From positions 62,001 through 126,000 of the forward strand of contig CALXMK010000002.1 in the NCBI GenBank assembly GCA_944389455.1: a DNA stretch of 64,000 nucleotides, written 5' to 3'. This document shows positions 9,397 through 19,730 of the stretch, piece after piece. Source of the DNA: an uncultured Verrucomicrobiota bacterium. GTDB taxonomy: Bacteria > Verrucomicrobiota > Verrucomicrobiia > Limisphaerales > UBA1412. The notes below the pieces were generated by a model that saw only the letters and a program-made list of their open reading frames with translations, was not told the DNA's origin and did not search any database. A program made the translations under genes and the position numbers. The first letter of the stretch is position 1; each line of letters starts with the position of its first letter.

Positions 9397-10971
9397 ATGA
9401 AAGATAGATTATTCATATTTGATACAACATTACGTGATGGAGAACAAAGTCCGGGGGCGGCTATGACCTGGAGACTTAAATTAGAAGTTGCTAGGCAATT
9501 AGCCCGTATGAAAGTAGATATCATTGAAGCCGGTTTTCCTGTAATTAGCCAGGGGGATTTTGATGCAGTATATAGTTTAGCTTCAGAATTAAAAGGAGTG
9601 ACTATTGCAGGTTTGGCTCGATGTGTTGATAAAGATATTGAAGCTGCGGGTCGAGCAATCAAACCTGCTGGAGATCATGGCAGAATCCATATATTTCTTG
9701 CTACCTCTAAAATTCATCGTGATTTTAAGTTAGGAAAATCACAGGATGAAATTCTTCGTTTAGCCGTAAAGGGTGTTGAATATGGCAAAAGCTTAGCACA
9801 AGATATTGAGTTTTCTCCTGAGGATGCCTCTCGGACTGAACCTGAATTTTTGATAGATATTTGTAATGCGGTGATTGAGGCTGGAGCCACAACGGTTAAT
9901 ATTCCAGATACTGTAGGTTATGCAATGCCAGATGAATTTGGTGCACTCATTGCACGTTTGGCCAGAGATGTGGAAGGGTTCAGAACAGGAAAAGCTATTA
10001 TTAGTGTTCATTGCCATGATGATTTGGGATTAGCAGTAGCTAATTCGTTGGCCGCAGTTAAAGCTGGGGCTCGCCAGGTAGAGTGTACAGTGAACGGATT
10101 AGGAGAACGAGCAGGCAATGCTGCTATGGAGGAGATTGTGATGGCTATTCGGACCCGTCCAGATTTCTATGGAAATGTAGATTGCGGAGTGAATGCTAAA
10201 GAGATTGTTCGTTCTTCAAAAATTGTTGCTCGCGCTAGTGGATTTACTGTTCAAAGGAATAAAGCCATAGTGGGTAAAAATGCGTTTGCTCATGCCAGTG
10301 GAATTCATCAAGATGGAGTGTTAAAGAATCGTGATACTTATGAAATCATGAATCCTGAATATGTTGGCTGGGGTGAGACTGAGCTTTCTTTGACAAAACA
10401 TAGTGGGAGAGCTGCTGTTAATGCTAGGTTGAAAGCATTAGGATTCCGACTCAATGATGAAGAGGTTTCGGCTGTGTTTAATCAATTCAAAGAGATTGGG
10501 GATAAAAAGAAGTATATCTATGATGAAGATTTAATTGCATTAACTGGAGGACTGCTCGGAAATGGAACTTATAGTTGGGATTTGGTTAACATCCAATATT
10601 TAGGTGGGAACAGATTAGTTCCTACTGCGACAATTAGTTTGAAGAAGAATGGCACTCTAGAGAAAGGAGAACCACGGGTAACAACCTTTTTGGATGCTGA
10701 TACAGGAGATGGTCCTGTTGATGCTGTTTTCCAAACGATTAAAAGAATTACAGATCGTCAAGATGCAACGTTAGTAGAGTTTAATATACGTTCTACATCT
10801 CAAGGTCAAGATGCTGTTGGAGAGGTCACGGTTCGTTTAACTTTTGGAGATCCTTCTTATCAAGTCGTAGGCAGAGGAGCCAGCACTGATATTATTGAGG
10901 CGAGCGCGAGGGCTTTTATTTCGGCGATTAATCGGCAGATTTTAATTGAAAGTGGAAGTCATTCTGCCTAA
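9397..10971 (+). CDS. leuA: 2-isopropylmalate synthase
   Basis: Condenses acetyl-CoA with 2-oxoisovalerate, the first committed step of leucine synthesis, in the cytoplasm. The 524-residue protein has the HMGL-like TIM barrel signature [12 protein letters not shown] near residue 9, the metal-binding HCHDDLG motif near 205, and [10 protein letters not shown] near 232. Its C-terminal third is the LeuA dimer/regulatory domain that senses leucine, ending near the [15 protein letters not shown] motif. Length matches full bacterial LeuA with its allosteric domain, so both feedback inhibition and leader attenuation may act. leuBCD are not nearby, so leuA appears monocistronic. A strong terminator follows. 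Confidence 0.95.
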   Translation: MKDRLFIFDTTLRDGEQSPGAAMTWRLKLEVARQLARMKVDIIEAGFPVISQGDFDAVYSLASELKGVTIAGLARCVDKDIEAAGRAIKPAGDHGRIHIFLATSKIHRDFKLGKSQDEILRLAVKGVEYGKSLAQDIEFSPEDASRTEPEFLIDICNAVIEAGATTVNIPDTVGYAMPDEFGALIARLARDVEGFRTGKAIISVHCHDDLGLAVANSLAAVKAGARQVECTVNGLGERAGNAAMEEIVMAIRTRPDFYGNVDCGVNAKEIVRSSKIVARASGFTVQRNKAIVGKNAFAHASGIHQDGVLKNRDTYEIMNPEYVGWGETELSLTKHSGRAAVNARLKALGFRLNDEEVSAVFNQFKEIGDKKKYIYDEDLIALTGGLLGNGTYSWDLVNIQYLGGNRLVPTATISLKKNGTLEKGEPRVTTFLDADTGDGPVDAVFQTIKRITDRQDATLVEFNIRSTSQGQDAVGEVTVRLTFGDPSYQVVGRGASTDIIEASARAFISAINRQILIESGSHSA

Positions 10972-11011
10972 TACCTGGAGTTTTAAACGCGAACGTTTTT
11001 AAAATAAAATC

Positions 11012-11052
11012 AAACAGGAGGTTGTCCATTGTGAGACAACCTCCTGTTTTTT
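11012..11052. terminator. Bidirectional terminator between leuA and the GH2 fusion gene
   Basis: A perfect 15-bp stem, AAACAGGAGGTTGTC (11012-11026) with GACAACCTCCTGTTT (11035-11049), and an 8-nt loop. On the plus strand a T run extends to 11052. On the minus strand the hairpin is followed by a T-rich tract. It sits between two convergent genes and probably serves both. Confidence 0.9.
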
Positions 11053-11072
11053 AGATTTTAGGTAGTGGATTA

Positions 11073-14000
11073 TTATTCTCCTACTAATTCCACTATTTGT
11101 AATCCGAGGTCAATATATTGTCCTCCAGTAGTTTGTTTGCAATGGATAGCAATTGTATTTTTGCCTGGTCTAAAGGCAGCGCGTTTCTCATCACTTAGTT
11201 TATGATCGAAATAGATGGTATAGTTATTAAATGTAGCAATTAAGATACCATTAACATAGATTTCCGCATCCTCATCATGAGCTAAGCGCAGAGAGAGATT
11301 TTCAGGAACAGAATCGAGATTAAATTCTTTTCTGATCCATATGTCGCTGGTATTCCATTCTGTTCCAATGATAGAGGCCGGAGTCCCCTGAGTACCAAAA
11401 CCAGCTTTTCCTTTTTTCCATGAGGAATCATCGAAATCAGCTTCGAACCAATTATCTGCAGGTTTATCTGTTGTATATTTCCATTCTTGAGCTTCGGATT
11501 CAGCATTATGGAGGATAATTGTACGCTTATAAGCCGGTGGATTAGGAATGGAAGCCCAATTAGTGGGAATAAGAGGATCTCGGGAAGCCCATTTATTCCA
11601 AATATCCTTATTGTAGAGCATCTTGATGAAAACCCCACCAACTACAGGACGAGCTGTGAATCCACGTTTTTTAGCGTTATTAGCCCAGTACCAATCGGAT
11701 AAAGGAGCCCTATCCGGCGTGCTGTTTAGATAGTCAAATACAGGATTTAACAGAGCTTCAAAATCGGAGTCATTATCTGTTAAAGTTGCAGTCCATATAA
11801 TCCAATCTAATTTGGTGTAATCGCTGCGGTTGTCAAGTGGTAAGCCATAGGGCTTCATTTGCTTTTTATAAAAGGCCATTTCGGTTGTAGCAATATCGTC
11901 GGGGAAGAGGTTAAGACCTAAGATTTTATCCCAGACAAGATTGTATTTTTGACTCCAAGTTCCTTTTTTATCAAAAGCAAGTTTATAGTGATCTCCATCA
12001 AGGGCTTCTTTATTCCAGCGGGTAGCAAACTCTTGAGCTGTTTTCCAATAGATATCAGCAGCGATTTTTTCGCCTTTCATTTCGCTTAATTTGGCATAAA
12101 CACCTAGGGCAACAATAGCCTTAGCCGAAAGGTTTACATTATGTGCTAGATGTCCAGCAAAGTCATCGGTACAAAGCTGATTCTCTGGATCGAATCCTTT
12201 TTCGCGTAGGAAGTCAGCCCAACGTGTGATTAGATTCCAATAAGGTTTGATGAAGTCGACATTGCCATCTATTTCAGCAATAGCTCCAAGAAGAATCATC
12301 ATATTGGCTGTTTCTTCTACAGGCATTTGATTTTCTTCTGTTTTTTCGCCGCCGCCATAGACTTGCCCATTGGCGTGAGGATAGGTGCCGACATCATGAG
12401 GAGCAAAACGGAATTTCCAACGATAAGAATTGGCGTATTCTAAAATAGGTATGACGGTAGCTTTAATTAAAGACGGATTGAGGAAAATCAGATGTGGCGA
12501 TTGAGGGTAGAAAACATCTACGGTTCCAATACAACCATTGCTGTGATTCTCTTTGCTGAACATAAGGGGTTGTCCGTTGGCATCAGCAACTACCTTACAA
12601 GCCGCAAGGGATTGTCGATAAGCCAAAGCACAAAGCTTGGCATATTTTATGCCACCGGCATCAGTAAGGTCTTTCATCAATTCTTCGTCAAATTCTTTGC
12701 ATGCTTTTGCCAAAGAGTTGTATTCGTCTCTAACTTTTGCGAACATGTCTGTAATTTTATCTCCATTACGCTTCCAATATGCGCGTAAATCATTGCCCAT
12801 GAATCTAATAGAATAGATATCATCGTATCCGATACCGAGAACGATTTCTTTTTCCTCAATTAGACCACAATTGAACGCAAAAGCTATTACAGGTTGTTTG
12901 TTAGATGCGGCACGAGGTTGTTCGTTATCCATTTGAGGCAGAGAGCCATCTTTTGTAAATTGATTTCTTGCAACTTTGGCTTCTGCCACAGTAGCTTTGG
13001 GCGAGAAAGAATTATCAGTGCCTACATACAGATATCCCCAGTCAATACGAAGATCATCTCCAGCTTTTCCTAAGATATTTTGGTCTTTGGAACCCATTTT
13101 CATGATGGTCATTCCTTCGACATTGTTTTCAGTCCAAGTGACTTCTTGGCTAGGATCATTGACTACAATATTAGAAGCCGCATCAAAATATATTTCTACG
13201 TTGTGTTTATTGCCGTCAATCGATTTGATATTCCAAGTCAGATAAGTAACTGGACGGGTTAGAATATCTAGAGATTGGGGAAGCGATGGAGTTGTAAAAG
13301 TGAGTGTTATGCCGATGCCAGCACCTTCAAATTCATAGATTGTTCTAGTTGGATAGACCTCCAATGAGAGTTGTTCCATTGCAGGAATAATTCTAGGATG
13401 AACACCCATGATACGATAAGTTTTCCCATCGACTCGGACTAGTCCTGTTAATTCTTGGTTCTTACTGGTCCAATGCACAGTAGGAGCATCTGTCAACTTA
13501 TCAGCAGGAGACCAAATACTGAAATAGGGATCGTGGGCAATTAGCGGAGTTGCTGGGGGAATGAGTTCATCACCTCTAGGTTGACGCGCTTCAGGCCATG
13601 TATACATTCTTTTATTATTCGATGCAATAATTTCTGAATCGACCTTAAGAACTTCACGATCATAGGTCATTAATCCATTAACCTCAATTTCTACATCTGT
13701 AATTTGTGTATAAACTGCTGCTGATAATCCACTTCTTCCTGTTAAAGGATACATTTTGTCAATAAGTTCGATATAATTCTCCGACAATTCATCTGCGTTG
13801 TCGTATTTAACGTATCCCCAATTCCCATCTTTTTTCCAGAGGTGATCTTGAATCGGATATCCCAGACCTCCATATTCTCCTAGAACTCCTGCTCGATTAT
13901 CCTCTATTGGAGGTACTCCTGGACCTGGATAAATATGATAATCTATGACGTCCCCCACTTTGCGGTCTGCCCAACCAGAGGTGCTGTTGACTAAACGAGT

Positions 14001-15440
14001 AGGATCCAGGTCTTTTACCATTTTTGTAATACGAGGGGTATCATATTGCCCCCAGCCTTCATTAAATGGAACCCACATTACAATACAGGGGTGGTTATAG
14101 AATTGAGAAATCATTTCTTTAATCTCATATTCATATTGATCTGCAGAGGCTTTGGTGCGGGTAATATCCGGATCATTAGAGCCAATATATTTATCTCCAG
14201 AGGGCATATCTTGCCATACTAAAATACCCATTTTATCACAGTGGTAGTACCAACGGTCGGGCTCTACTTTAACATGTTTGCGAACCATGTTAAAACCGAG
14301 TTTTTTGGTGATTTCTAAATCGTATTTCAAGGCATCATCTGATGGAGCAGTATAAAGACCATCAGGCCAATATCCTTGATCTAGAGGTCCAAATTGGAAT
14401 AGGGGCTTATTGTTAAGCATAAGACGGTTAATTCCCCCATTGTCTTTAGCTACATGAATTTTTCGCATTCCAAAATAGGAATAGATTTCATCTAGTGTTT
14501 TTCCATCTTGAGAGAGTGTGATTCTTAGATCGTAGAGGAAAGGAGAATCGGGAGACCAGTATTTAGGATTCGGAATAGCCAGAACAAAGTTGGCATTTGC
14601 AGAATCTTCAGTCTTTTGGGATTGGCTAATGAGTTCAGCTTGAGCAATAGTTTTCCCAGCATCTATTACTGAGATATTCCATTTTAATTCTTTATTATCG
14701 CTGTTATTTACTGCGTCAGCGTTGATTGTGACGCTTTTTTGGTCAATCTCTGGAGTGATTTTAAGATTTTCAATGTAAGCTTCTTCTACTGGTTCTATCC
14801 AGACTGTCTGCCAAATTCCTGTGATTGGAGTATACCAGATGCCGTGAGGATTGGTAATTTGCTTGCCTCGAGGTTGAGTCCCATTACTGGTAGGATCCCA
14901 GACAGACACGGTGATTGTCTGGTTGGCTTCGTTGTTTAGTGCGTTGGTGATATCCATTTCAAAAGCGGTGTATCCACCCTTATGAGTACCAACTTTTTTA
15001 TTATTGACAAAAACGGTTGTTTCCCAATCAGAAGCGCCAAAATGAAGAATAAGATTTTTATTTTTCCACTCTTCAGGAATAGAAAAGGTCCGTTTATACC
15101 AAATTTGCTGTTGGTCGTTGACCGATTGCATAACTCCAGAAATTGCCGATTCAGCTGCAAAAGGAACTAGAATTTTGCCTTGATAAGATTGAGGAGTTTC
15201 AAGATCACGACTGACGATAGCATAATCCCATAGTCCATTTAAATTCATCCATTTATCACGAACCATTTGAGGACGGGGATATTCTGGATGGACATTATCT
15301 TGATTTACGTCTTTAGCCCATCGGGTTGTTAGGGGTGCTTTCTTTTGAGTCCATGTTTCAGAATCAGCATAAGATACTGTTCCTGAAGTGCAGTAGAATG
15401 CTCCGAGAAGCGCAATTATAGATGCAAGTTTTATTCTCAT
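11073..15440 (-). CDS. GH2 glycosidase fused to a glutaminase-A-like (DUF5127/DUF4965/DUF1793) region
   Basis: 1455-residue exported protein with a signal peptide ending near residue 25. Residues about 55-330 are the GH2 sugar-binding and immunoglobulin-like domains. The TIM barrel to about 610 has acid/base E461 in FNEGWGQ and nucleophile E522 in LGEYGG. From about 625 to 1290 the sequence matches what I know of the DUF4964/5127/4965/1793 group (glutaminase A-like): ATPLIAHDPYFSIWSPADKLTD at its start, DLRIDWGYLYVG in the middle, and the DVGTYPHANGQ and TARPVVGG motifs later. Residues about 1305-1455 are a C-terminal jelly-roll (WIRKEFNL...DAEIYVNG). Each part is recognisable, but the activity of the second half on sugars or peptides is unknown. 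The gene stands alone, convergent with leuA. The frame is continuous. Confidence 0.85.
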   Translation of the reverse strand: MRIKLASIIALLGAFYCTSGTVSYADSETWTQKKAPLTTRWAKDVNQDNVHPEYPRPQMVRDKWMNLNGLWDYAIVSRDLETPQSYQGKILVPFAAESAISGVMQSVNDQQQIWYKRTFSIPEEWKNKNLILHFGASDWETTVFVNNKKVGTHKGGYTAFEMDITNALNNEANQTITVSVWDPTSNGTQPRGKQITNPHGIWYTPITGIWQTVWIEPVEEAYIENLKITPEIDQKSVTINADAVNNSDNKELKWNISVIDAGKTIAQAELISQSQKTEDSANANFVLAIPNPKYWSPDSPFLYDLRITLSQDGKTLDEIYSYFGMRKIHVAKDNGGINRLMLNNKPLFQFGPLDQGYWPDGLYTAPSDDALKYDLEITKKLGFNMVRKHVKVEPDRWYYHCDKMGILVWQDMPSGDKYIGSNDPDITRTKASADQYEYEIKEMISQFYNHPCIVMWVPFNEGWGQYDTPRITKMVKDLDPTRLVNSTSGWADRKVGDVIDYHIYPGPGVPPIEDNRAGVLGEYGGLGYPIQDHLWKKDGNWGYVKYDNADELSENYIELIDKMYPLTGRSGLSAAVYTQITDVEIEVNGLMTYDREVLKVDSEIIASNNKRMYTWPEARQPRGDELIPPATPLIAHDPYFSIWSPADKLTDAPTVHWTSKNQELTGLVRVDGKTYRIMGVHPRIIPAMEQLSLEVYPTRTIYEFEGAGIGITLTFTTPSLPQSLDILTRPVTYLTWNIKSIDGNKHNVEIYFDAASNIVVNDPSQEVTWTENNVEGMTIMKMGSKDQNILGKAGDDLRIDWGYLYVGTDNSFSPKATVAEAKVARNQFTKDGSLPQMDNEQPRAASNKQPVIAFAFNCGLIEEKEIVLGIGYDDIYSIRFMGNDLRAYWKRNGDKITDMFAKVRDEYNSLAKACKEFDEELMKDLTDAGGIKYAKLCALAYRQSLAACKVVADANGQPLMFSKENHSNGCIGTVDVFYPQSPHLIFLNPSLIKATVIPILEYANSYRWKFRFAPHDVGTYPHANGQVYGGGEKTEENQMPVEETANMMILLGAIAEIDGNVDFIKPYWNLITRWADFLREKGFDPENQLCTDDFAGHLAHNVNLSAKAIVALGVYAKLSEMKGEKIAADIYWKTAQEFATRWNKEALDGDHYKLAFDKKGTWSQKYNLVWDKILGLNLFPDDIATTEMAFYKKQMKPYGLPLDNRSDYTKLDWIIWTATLTDNDSDFEALLNPVFDYLNSTPDRAPLSDWYWANNAKKRGFTARPVVGGVFIKMLYNKDIWNKWASRDPLIPTNWASIPNPPAYKRTIILHNAESEAQEWKYTTDKPADNWFEADFDDSSWKKGKAGFGTQGTPASIIGTEWNTSDIWIRKEFNLDSVPENLSLRLAHDEDAEIYVNGILIATFNNYTIYFDHKLSDEKRAAFRPGKNTIAIHCKQTTGGQYIDLGLQIVELVGE

Positions 15441-15615
15441 AACAGCGGAAACAGATTCTCATAAAATAAAATTGAAGTCAATATCACAGAAAACGTACGA
15501 TAAGATGTATTTTCAAAAATTAAAATTTCATTAATAATGTGTCTTGTTTTAAAATCATCTTTACAGCATACTTTCTATGTGTTTTAGATAGCAAGAATGC
15601 TGTGAATGAGCGCCA

Positions 15616-17592
15616 ATGAATAAAATTAAATTTTATCATAGCTTAACTTTCAGATTGTGTGTTTATGTATTTGTCTGCGTCTCACTGGTTGTTTGTGGGA
15701 TTCTCTTCTATTGGGATTGTCGTATACGTGTTATTATCGAAAATTCTGTATCAAATGTAATAGAAAGATTAAATATAGAGACAGCTCAAAGAATCAGAGA
15801 ATTGTTATTTTCAGTGGAAGGTTTGACTGAATCACTGAAGAGAGATGTTGAGGAGAATAATTTGACACAGGATCAGATCCGCAAACGTATGAGGAATATG
15901 CTTAGTATCAATCCCAATTTATTCTATGCATCTTCGGTGACCTATCTTCCTGGCTCATATTATGGAACTAATATGTCCTTATATTCATATTGGAATGGAA
16001 CCAATTTGGTAGAGACTAATCTAAATTCAGTACAGTATGATTATTCTCAGAAAAAATGGTTTACGGAACCTTTAAAAAGGAATAAGCCTGTTTGGACGGA
16101 GCCGTATTATGATTTAGGCGGAGGCGGGGTGGTGATGACAACATATAGTACTCCATTTTATACAACTGATTCTGAAGGAAATCAAGTTCAGGCTGGAGTG
16201 GTAACCGCCGATTTAGGATTGGCAGCGTTTAATGAGATTATCAATCATATCAGGGTATATGTTTCAGGTTATGCTATTTTAATATCAGGAAATGGGGAGC
16301 TACTAGTAAAAAATAAGAAAGAGTCTGTAGAGAATCAAAGTGAAGAAGAAAAAAAACGTCAGAAGAATTTGGATAAATTCCTTGAGACGATTAAAAACAG
16401 TGGTTTTGGGCGCTTAAAGAATTATGTGACTTCAGAAGGAGATACAATCTGGATGTATCGAGCTCGAATTGAACATAGTAAGTGGTCAGTTTTATTTATT
16501 GTTAGAGAGGAGGAAGTTTTAGAGGAATTGTCAGAACTGAGAATTATTGCCGCTCAATCTCTATTATTAGGATTGGCTTTATTACTGTTGGTTGTATTAT
16601 GGGTATCGACAAAATTTACTAGCCCTATTATCAGTCTTACAGCTGAGACAGGTGAGATTGCAAAAGGGAATCTGGATATAGAAATTAAAAAGTACGGAAA
16701 TAAAAATGAAGTAGGCTTGCTTTCTCATTCGATAGACAATATGAGAATCAGTTTAAAGGATTATATCGCGAGTTTGGGAGAGACGATGGCCGAGAAAGAA
16801 AGAATTACTAGCGAGTTGCAGATAGCAAAAGGTATTCAAAATAATTTCCTTGTGAGTGATTTTAATATTAGTCGATTTGATAATATTAAAATATATGCTT
16901 TAGTGGAACCAGCGAAAGAGGTGGGGGGGGATTTGTATACTTTTTTTAAAATGGATTCTAAAAGACTGTTTTTTGCAGTAGGTGATGTTTCTGGGAAAGG
17001 AGTTCCAGCTGCTTTGTTTATGGCAGTAACACTGACTTTAATGAAAGGAATGCAACATCAGGATATGAGTCCGGCAAGGATTTTAAAAAGAGTTGGACAT
17101 GAGCTTTTTCTCCAAAATGAGAATACTATGTTTGTGACTGTATTTTGTGGAATTTTGGATATAGAAACAGGGCTGCTGGTTTATTCTAATGCAGGGCATT
17201 TGCCTCCTATTATTTTAGATAAACAAGGAGAGGCGCGTTGGTTGAAATTACCAAAGGGAGTTGTTCTGGGGGTTATTAATTATCCGGTTTATGAAGATAA
17301 ACAAGTGCAGCTTTTGCCAGGAGAAAGTATATTTGTATATACAGATGGGGTTAATGAAGCAATGAATAAAAATCAGGAATTGTTTGGAGAAGAAAGATTA
17401 CTTGAAACAATGAAAGGATGTTCCGGTTTATCTCCGCAGGAATTAACCCAGAGAGTCTCTTCTGCCATTCGTGAATATACTTTAGGAGAATCCCAATCTG
17501 ATGACATTACAATGTTGACCTTAGAATATGAAGGACCTCTTTATATGAAAGAATCTGGTTCCTTAATTAAGGATAGGACACATTATGAATAG
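15616..17592 (+). CDS. Membrane sensor PP2C (SpoIIE/RsbU-type) phosphatase
   Basis: 658-residue inner-membrane signalling phosphatase that would remove phosphate from a partner such as an anti-anti-sigma factor. Order: membrane helix about 12-33, a Cache-like extracytoplasmic sensor about 40-300 (with YYGTNMSLYSYWNG and TEPYYDLGGGGVVMTTYSTPF segments), helix about 309-331, HAMP about 332-385, a coiled linker, and a PP2C domain about 420-645. Metal-binding Asp residues are present in VGGDLYTF (D439) and GDVSGKGVPAALFMA (D457), with a third in SDDITMLTLEY near the C-terminus. No anti-sigma factor or STAS gene is adjacent. It overlaps the ribulokinase by 8 bp, which is an unusual pairing. Confidence 0.88.
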   Translation: MNKIKFYHSLTFRLCVYVFVCVSLVVCGILFYWDCRIRVIIENSVSNVIERLNIETAQRIRELLFSVEGLTESLKRDVEENNLTQDQIRKRMRNMLSINPNLFYASSVTYLPGSYYGTNMSLYSYWNGTNLVETNLNSVQYDYSQKKWFTEPLKRNKPVWTEPYYDLGGGGVVMTTYSTPFYTTDSEGNQVQAGVVTADLGLAAFNEIINHIRVYVSGYAILISGNGELLVKNKKESVENQSEEEKKRQKNLDKFLETIKNSGFGRLKNYVTSEGDTIWMYRARIEHSKWSVLFIVREEEVLEELSELRIIAAQSLLLGLALLLLVVLWVSTKFTSPIISLTAETGEIAKGNLDIEIKKYGNKNEVGLLSHSIDNMRISLKDYIASLGETMAEKERITSELQIAKGIQNNFLVSDFNISRFDNIKIYALVEPAKEVGGDLYTFFKMDSKRLFFAVGDVSGKGVPAALFMAVTLTLMKGMQHQDMSPARILKRVGHELFLQNENTMFVTVFCGILDIETGLLVYSNAGHLPPIILDKQGEARWLKLPKGVVLGVINYPVYEDKQVQLLPGESIFVYTDGVNEAMNKNQELFGEERLLETMKGCSGLSPQELTQRVSSAIREYTLGESQSDDITMLTLEYEGPLYMKESGSLIKDRTHYE

Positions 17593-19267
17593 ATATGCAA
17601 TAGGATTAGATTATGGAACAAACTCAGTAAGAGCTTTGTTAGTAGATACAATTTCCGGTGAGGAAATTGCAGATGCAGTGTATGCTTATGAGCATGGAGT
17701 TAAAGGGGTAATTTTGGCTAATAATCCCAATTTAGCTCGTCAGCATCCCAATGATTATTTAATCGGAGCAGTTAAAACTATTCGACAGGTTTTAAGCACA
17801 GCAAGAGAGAAGTTGAAAGATTTTAACTCGGATCAAGTTATTGGGGTGGGAGTTGATACGACTGGCAGTACCCCAATGCCAGTGGATGAGAAGGGAAGGT
17901 CTCTTGTAGAACATGAATGTTTTAAAGATGATTTGGATGCGATGGTTTGGCTCTGGAAAGATCATACTTCGATTGATGAAGCTGCAGAAATTACCGCTTT
18001 GGCAACACAAATGCGTCCTCAATATTTAACTAAATGCGGAGGAGTTTATTCGAGTGAATGGTTTTTTAGTAAGATATTACATTGCTCAAGAGTAGCACCA
18101 AGGGTTTTTGATGCAGCTTATTTATGGGTTGAAATCGCAGATTGGATACCTGCTGTTTTAACAGGGACAGAGCACCCAGATCGATTGACAGTTGGTATTT
18201 GTGCTGCTGGACACAAAGGGATGTACAATGAGAGTTGGGGGGGATATCCTGATGTGGAGTTCCTTGGCAAACTTGATCCTAGATTAGCTGATTTAAGATC
18301 CAGATTAAGAACAAAAGCATATTCAATTAAGCAGAAGGTTGGAGGAATTTCAAAAGAATGGGCAGATAAAACCGGTTTGAAAGAAGGAACTCCAGTGGCA
18401 GTTGGGGCGTTCGATGCGCATTTGGGAGCAGTAGGATGTGGTATAGAAGAAGGGACACTAGTTAAGATTATTGGGACTAGTACATGTGATATTACAGTTG
18501 TTTCTAACCAGAGGCATTTGCCAGATATTCCCGGTCTTTGTGGCATTGTAAATGACAGTGTCCTGCCTGGTTTTTATGGTTTAGAGGCAGGACAGTCTGC
18601 CGTAGGTGATATTTTTAACTGGTTTGTGGATTATATTGAACCTGCCAAAGGAAAATTGAGTCATCGATTGATGGATGAAGAGGCTGCAAAGCTTGCTGCA
18701 GGGGAGTCTGGGTTATTGGCTTTGGATTGGAATAATGGAAATAGGACTATCTTGGTAGATCAGAGATTAACTGGAGTTTTACTTGGTCAGACTCTATATA
18801 CTTCTCCAGTAGAGATTTATAGAGCATTAGTAGAGGCGACTGCATATGGAGCATTAACAATCATTAATCGTTTTGAGGAATATGGGGTTAAAATTAATCA
18901 GGTGGTTAATTGCGGAGGAATTTCAGAGAAAAGTCCTTTGACTATGCAGATTTATGCAGATGTAACTGGGCGTCCCATGAAAGTCAGCAGATCGGCTCAA
19001 ACATGTGCATTAGGGGCTGCTATTGCCGGAGCTGTTGCCGCGGGCAAGCCTGCAGGGGGATATGATAATTTTGCAGATGCACAAAAGGCGATGACTGGTT
19101 TAAAACCGAATATTTATGTCCCAGATCCCAAGGCTGCAGAGGTTTATAAAAAGCTTTATTCTCTTTATAAACAACTCCACGATGCCTTTGGAACCAAGGA
19201 ATATAATGGTAATCTTTACAATGTGATGAAAGATTTAATAACCATTCGAAACCAGAATAGAAAATAA
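17585..19267 (+). CDS. araB: Ribulokinase
   Basis: 560-residue FGGY-family kinase that phosphorylates L-ribulose to L-ribulose-5-phosphate in L-arabinose catabolism. It begins AIGLDYGTNSVRALLVDT, the ATP phosphate-binding strand. AraB-specific stretches follow: VGVDTTGSTPMPVD near 90, KCGGVYSSEWFFSKILH near 150, and PVAVGAFDAHLGAVGCG near 275. The FGGY C-terminal signature is VNCGGISEKSPLTMQIYADVTGRP near 440. Length is typical of AraB. It starts 8 bp inside the phosphatase gene (ATGAATAG), preceded by one of the few purine-rich AGGA sequences seen here. araA and araD are not in the window, while arabinose-releasing GH51 and GH43 enzymes are elsewhere in it. Confidence 0.93.
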   Translation: MNRYAIGLDYGTNSVRALLVDTISGEEIADAVYAYEHGVKGVILANNPNLARQHPNDYLIGAVKTIRQVLSTAREKLKDFNSDQVIGVGVDTTGSTPMPVDEKGRSLVEHECFKDDLDAMVWLWKDHTSIDEAAEITALATQMRPQYLTKCGGVYSSEWFFSKILHCSRVAPRVFDAAYLWVEIADWIPAVLTGTEHPDRLTVGICAAGHKGMYNESWGGYPDVEFLGKLDPRLADLRSRLRTKAYSIKQKVGGISKEWADKTGLKEGTPVAVGAFDAHLGAVGCGIEEGTLVKIIGTSTCDITVVSNQRHLPDIPGLCGIVNDSVLPGFYGLEAGQSAVGDIFNWFVDYIEPAKGKLSHRLMDEEAAKLAAGESGLLALDWNNGNRTILVDQRLTGVLLGQTLYTSPVEIYRALVEATAYGALTIINRFEEYGVKINQVVNCGGISEKSPLTMQIYADVTGRPMKVSRSAQTCALGAAIAGAVAAGKPAGGYDNFADAQKAMTGLKPNIYVPDPKAAEVYKKLYSLYKQLHDAFGTKEYNGNLYNVMKDLITIRNQNRK

Positions 19268-19286
19268 AATATTGAGTAATATTTTA

Positions 19287-19706
19287 TTATTCAGGCAGTT
19301 TCTGAATAATATCTTGGAGTGATTCTTTTTTTCGATACATTAGGCCTTGTAATGTGGCAATGACTTCGTTCTTATCGTTGGATATGGTTACTTCATAAGA
19401 GGCAAGTTTTGGATTAGAAGATACTTCTCTTGCTTCAGCATAAATAGTTGTTCCATAAGCACTTTTAATATAGTTAATAGAGGCATTTATGGATACAGCA
19501 AGCTGGCCGTTAGCATTGCTGGCTGCAGCCATTGCTAGATCTGCCAAGGTGAACAATACTCCCCCTTGTACAGCACGAAAACCATTTAAGTGTTCCGGTT
19601 TTATATCAATTTTGGCTTTCGCGTATCCGAGTGATACGGTTAGTAATTCTATGCCTATTGATTCAGCAAAGCGATCTCTTTTAAAAAAATTTTTAATTTC
19701 TGTCAT
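19287..19706 (-). CDS. PaaI-type hotdog thioesterase
   Basis: 139-residue cytoplasmic protein of the hotdog fold, expected to hydrolyse acyl- or aryl-CoA thioesters. The conserved helix GGVLFTLADLAMAAASNA (about 48-65) carries the catalytic acidic residue of the PaaI group, and the strand SINYIKSAYGTTIYAEA is typical. It is last in a probable minus-strand run after prmA (24-bp gap) and converges with araB, 19 bp away. The substrate is not predictable. Confidence 0.8.
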   Translation of the reverse strand: MTEIKNFFKRDRFAESIGIELLTVSLGYAKAKIDIKPEHLNGFRAVQGGVLFTLADLAMAAASNANGQLAVSINASINYIKSAYGTTIYAEAREVSSNPKLASYEVTISNDKNEVIATLQGLMYRKKESLQDIIQKLPE

Positions 19707-19730
19707 CGATTTTTGTTTATAATTTATTTG

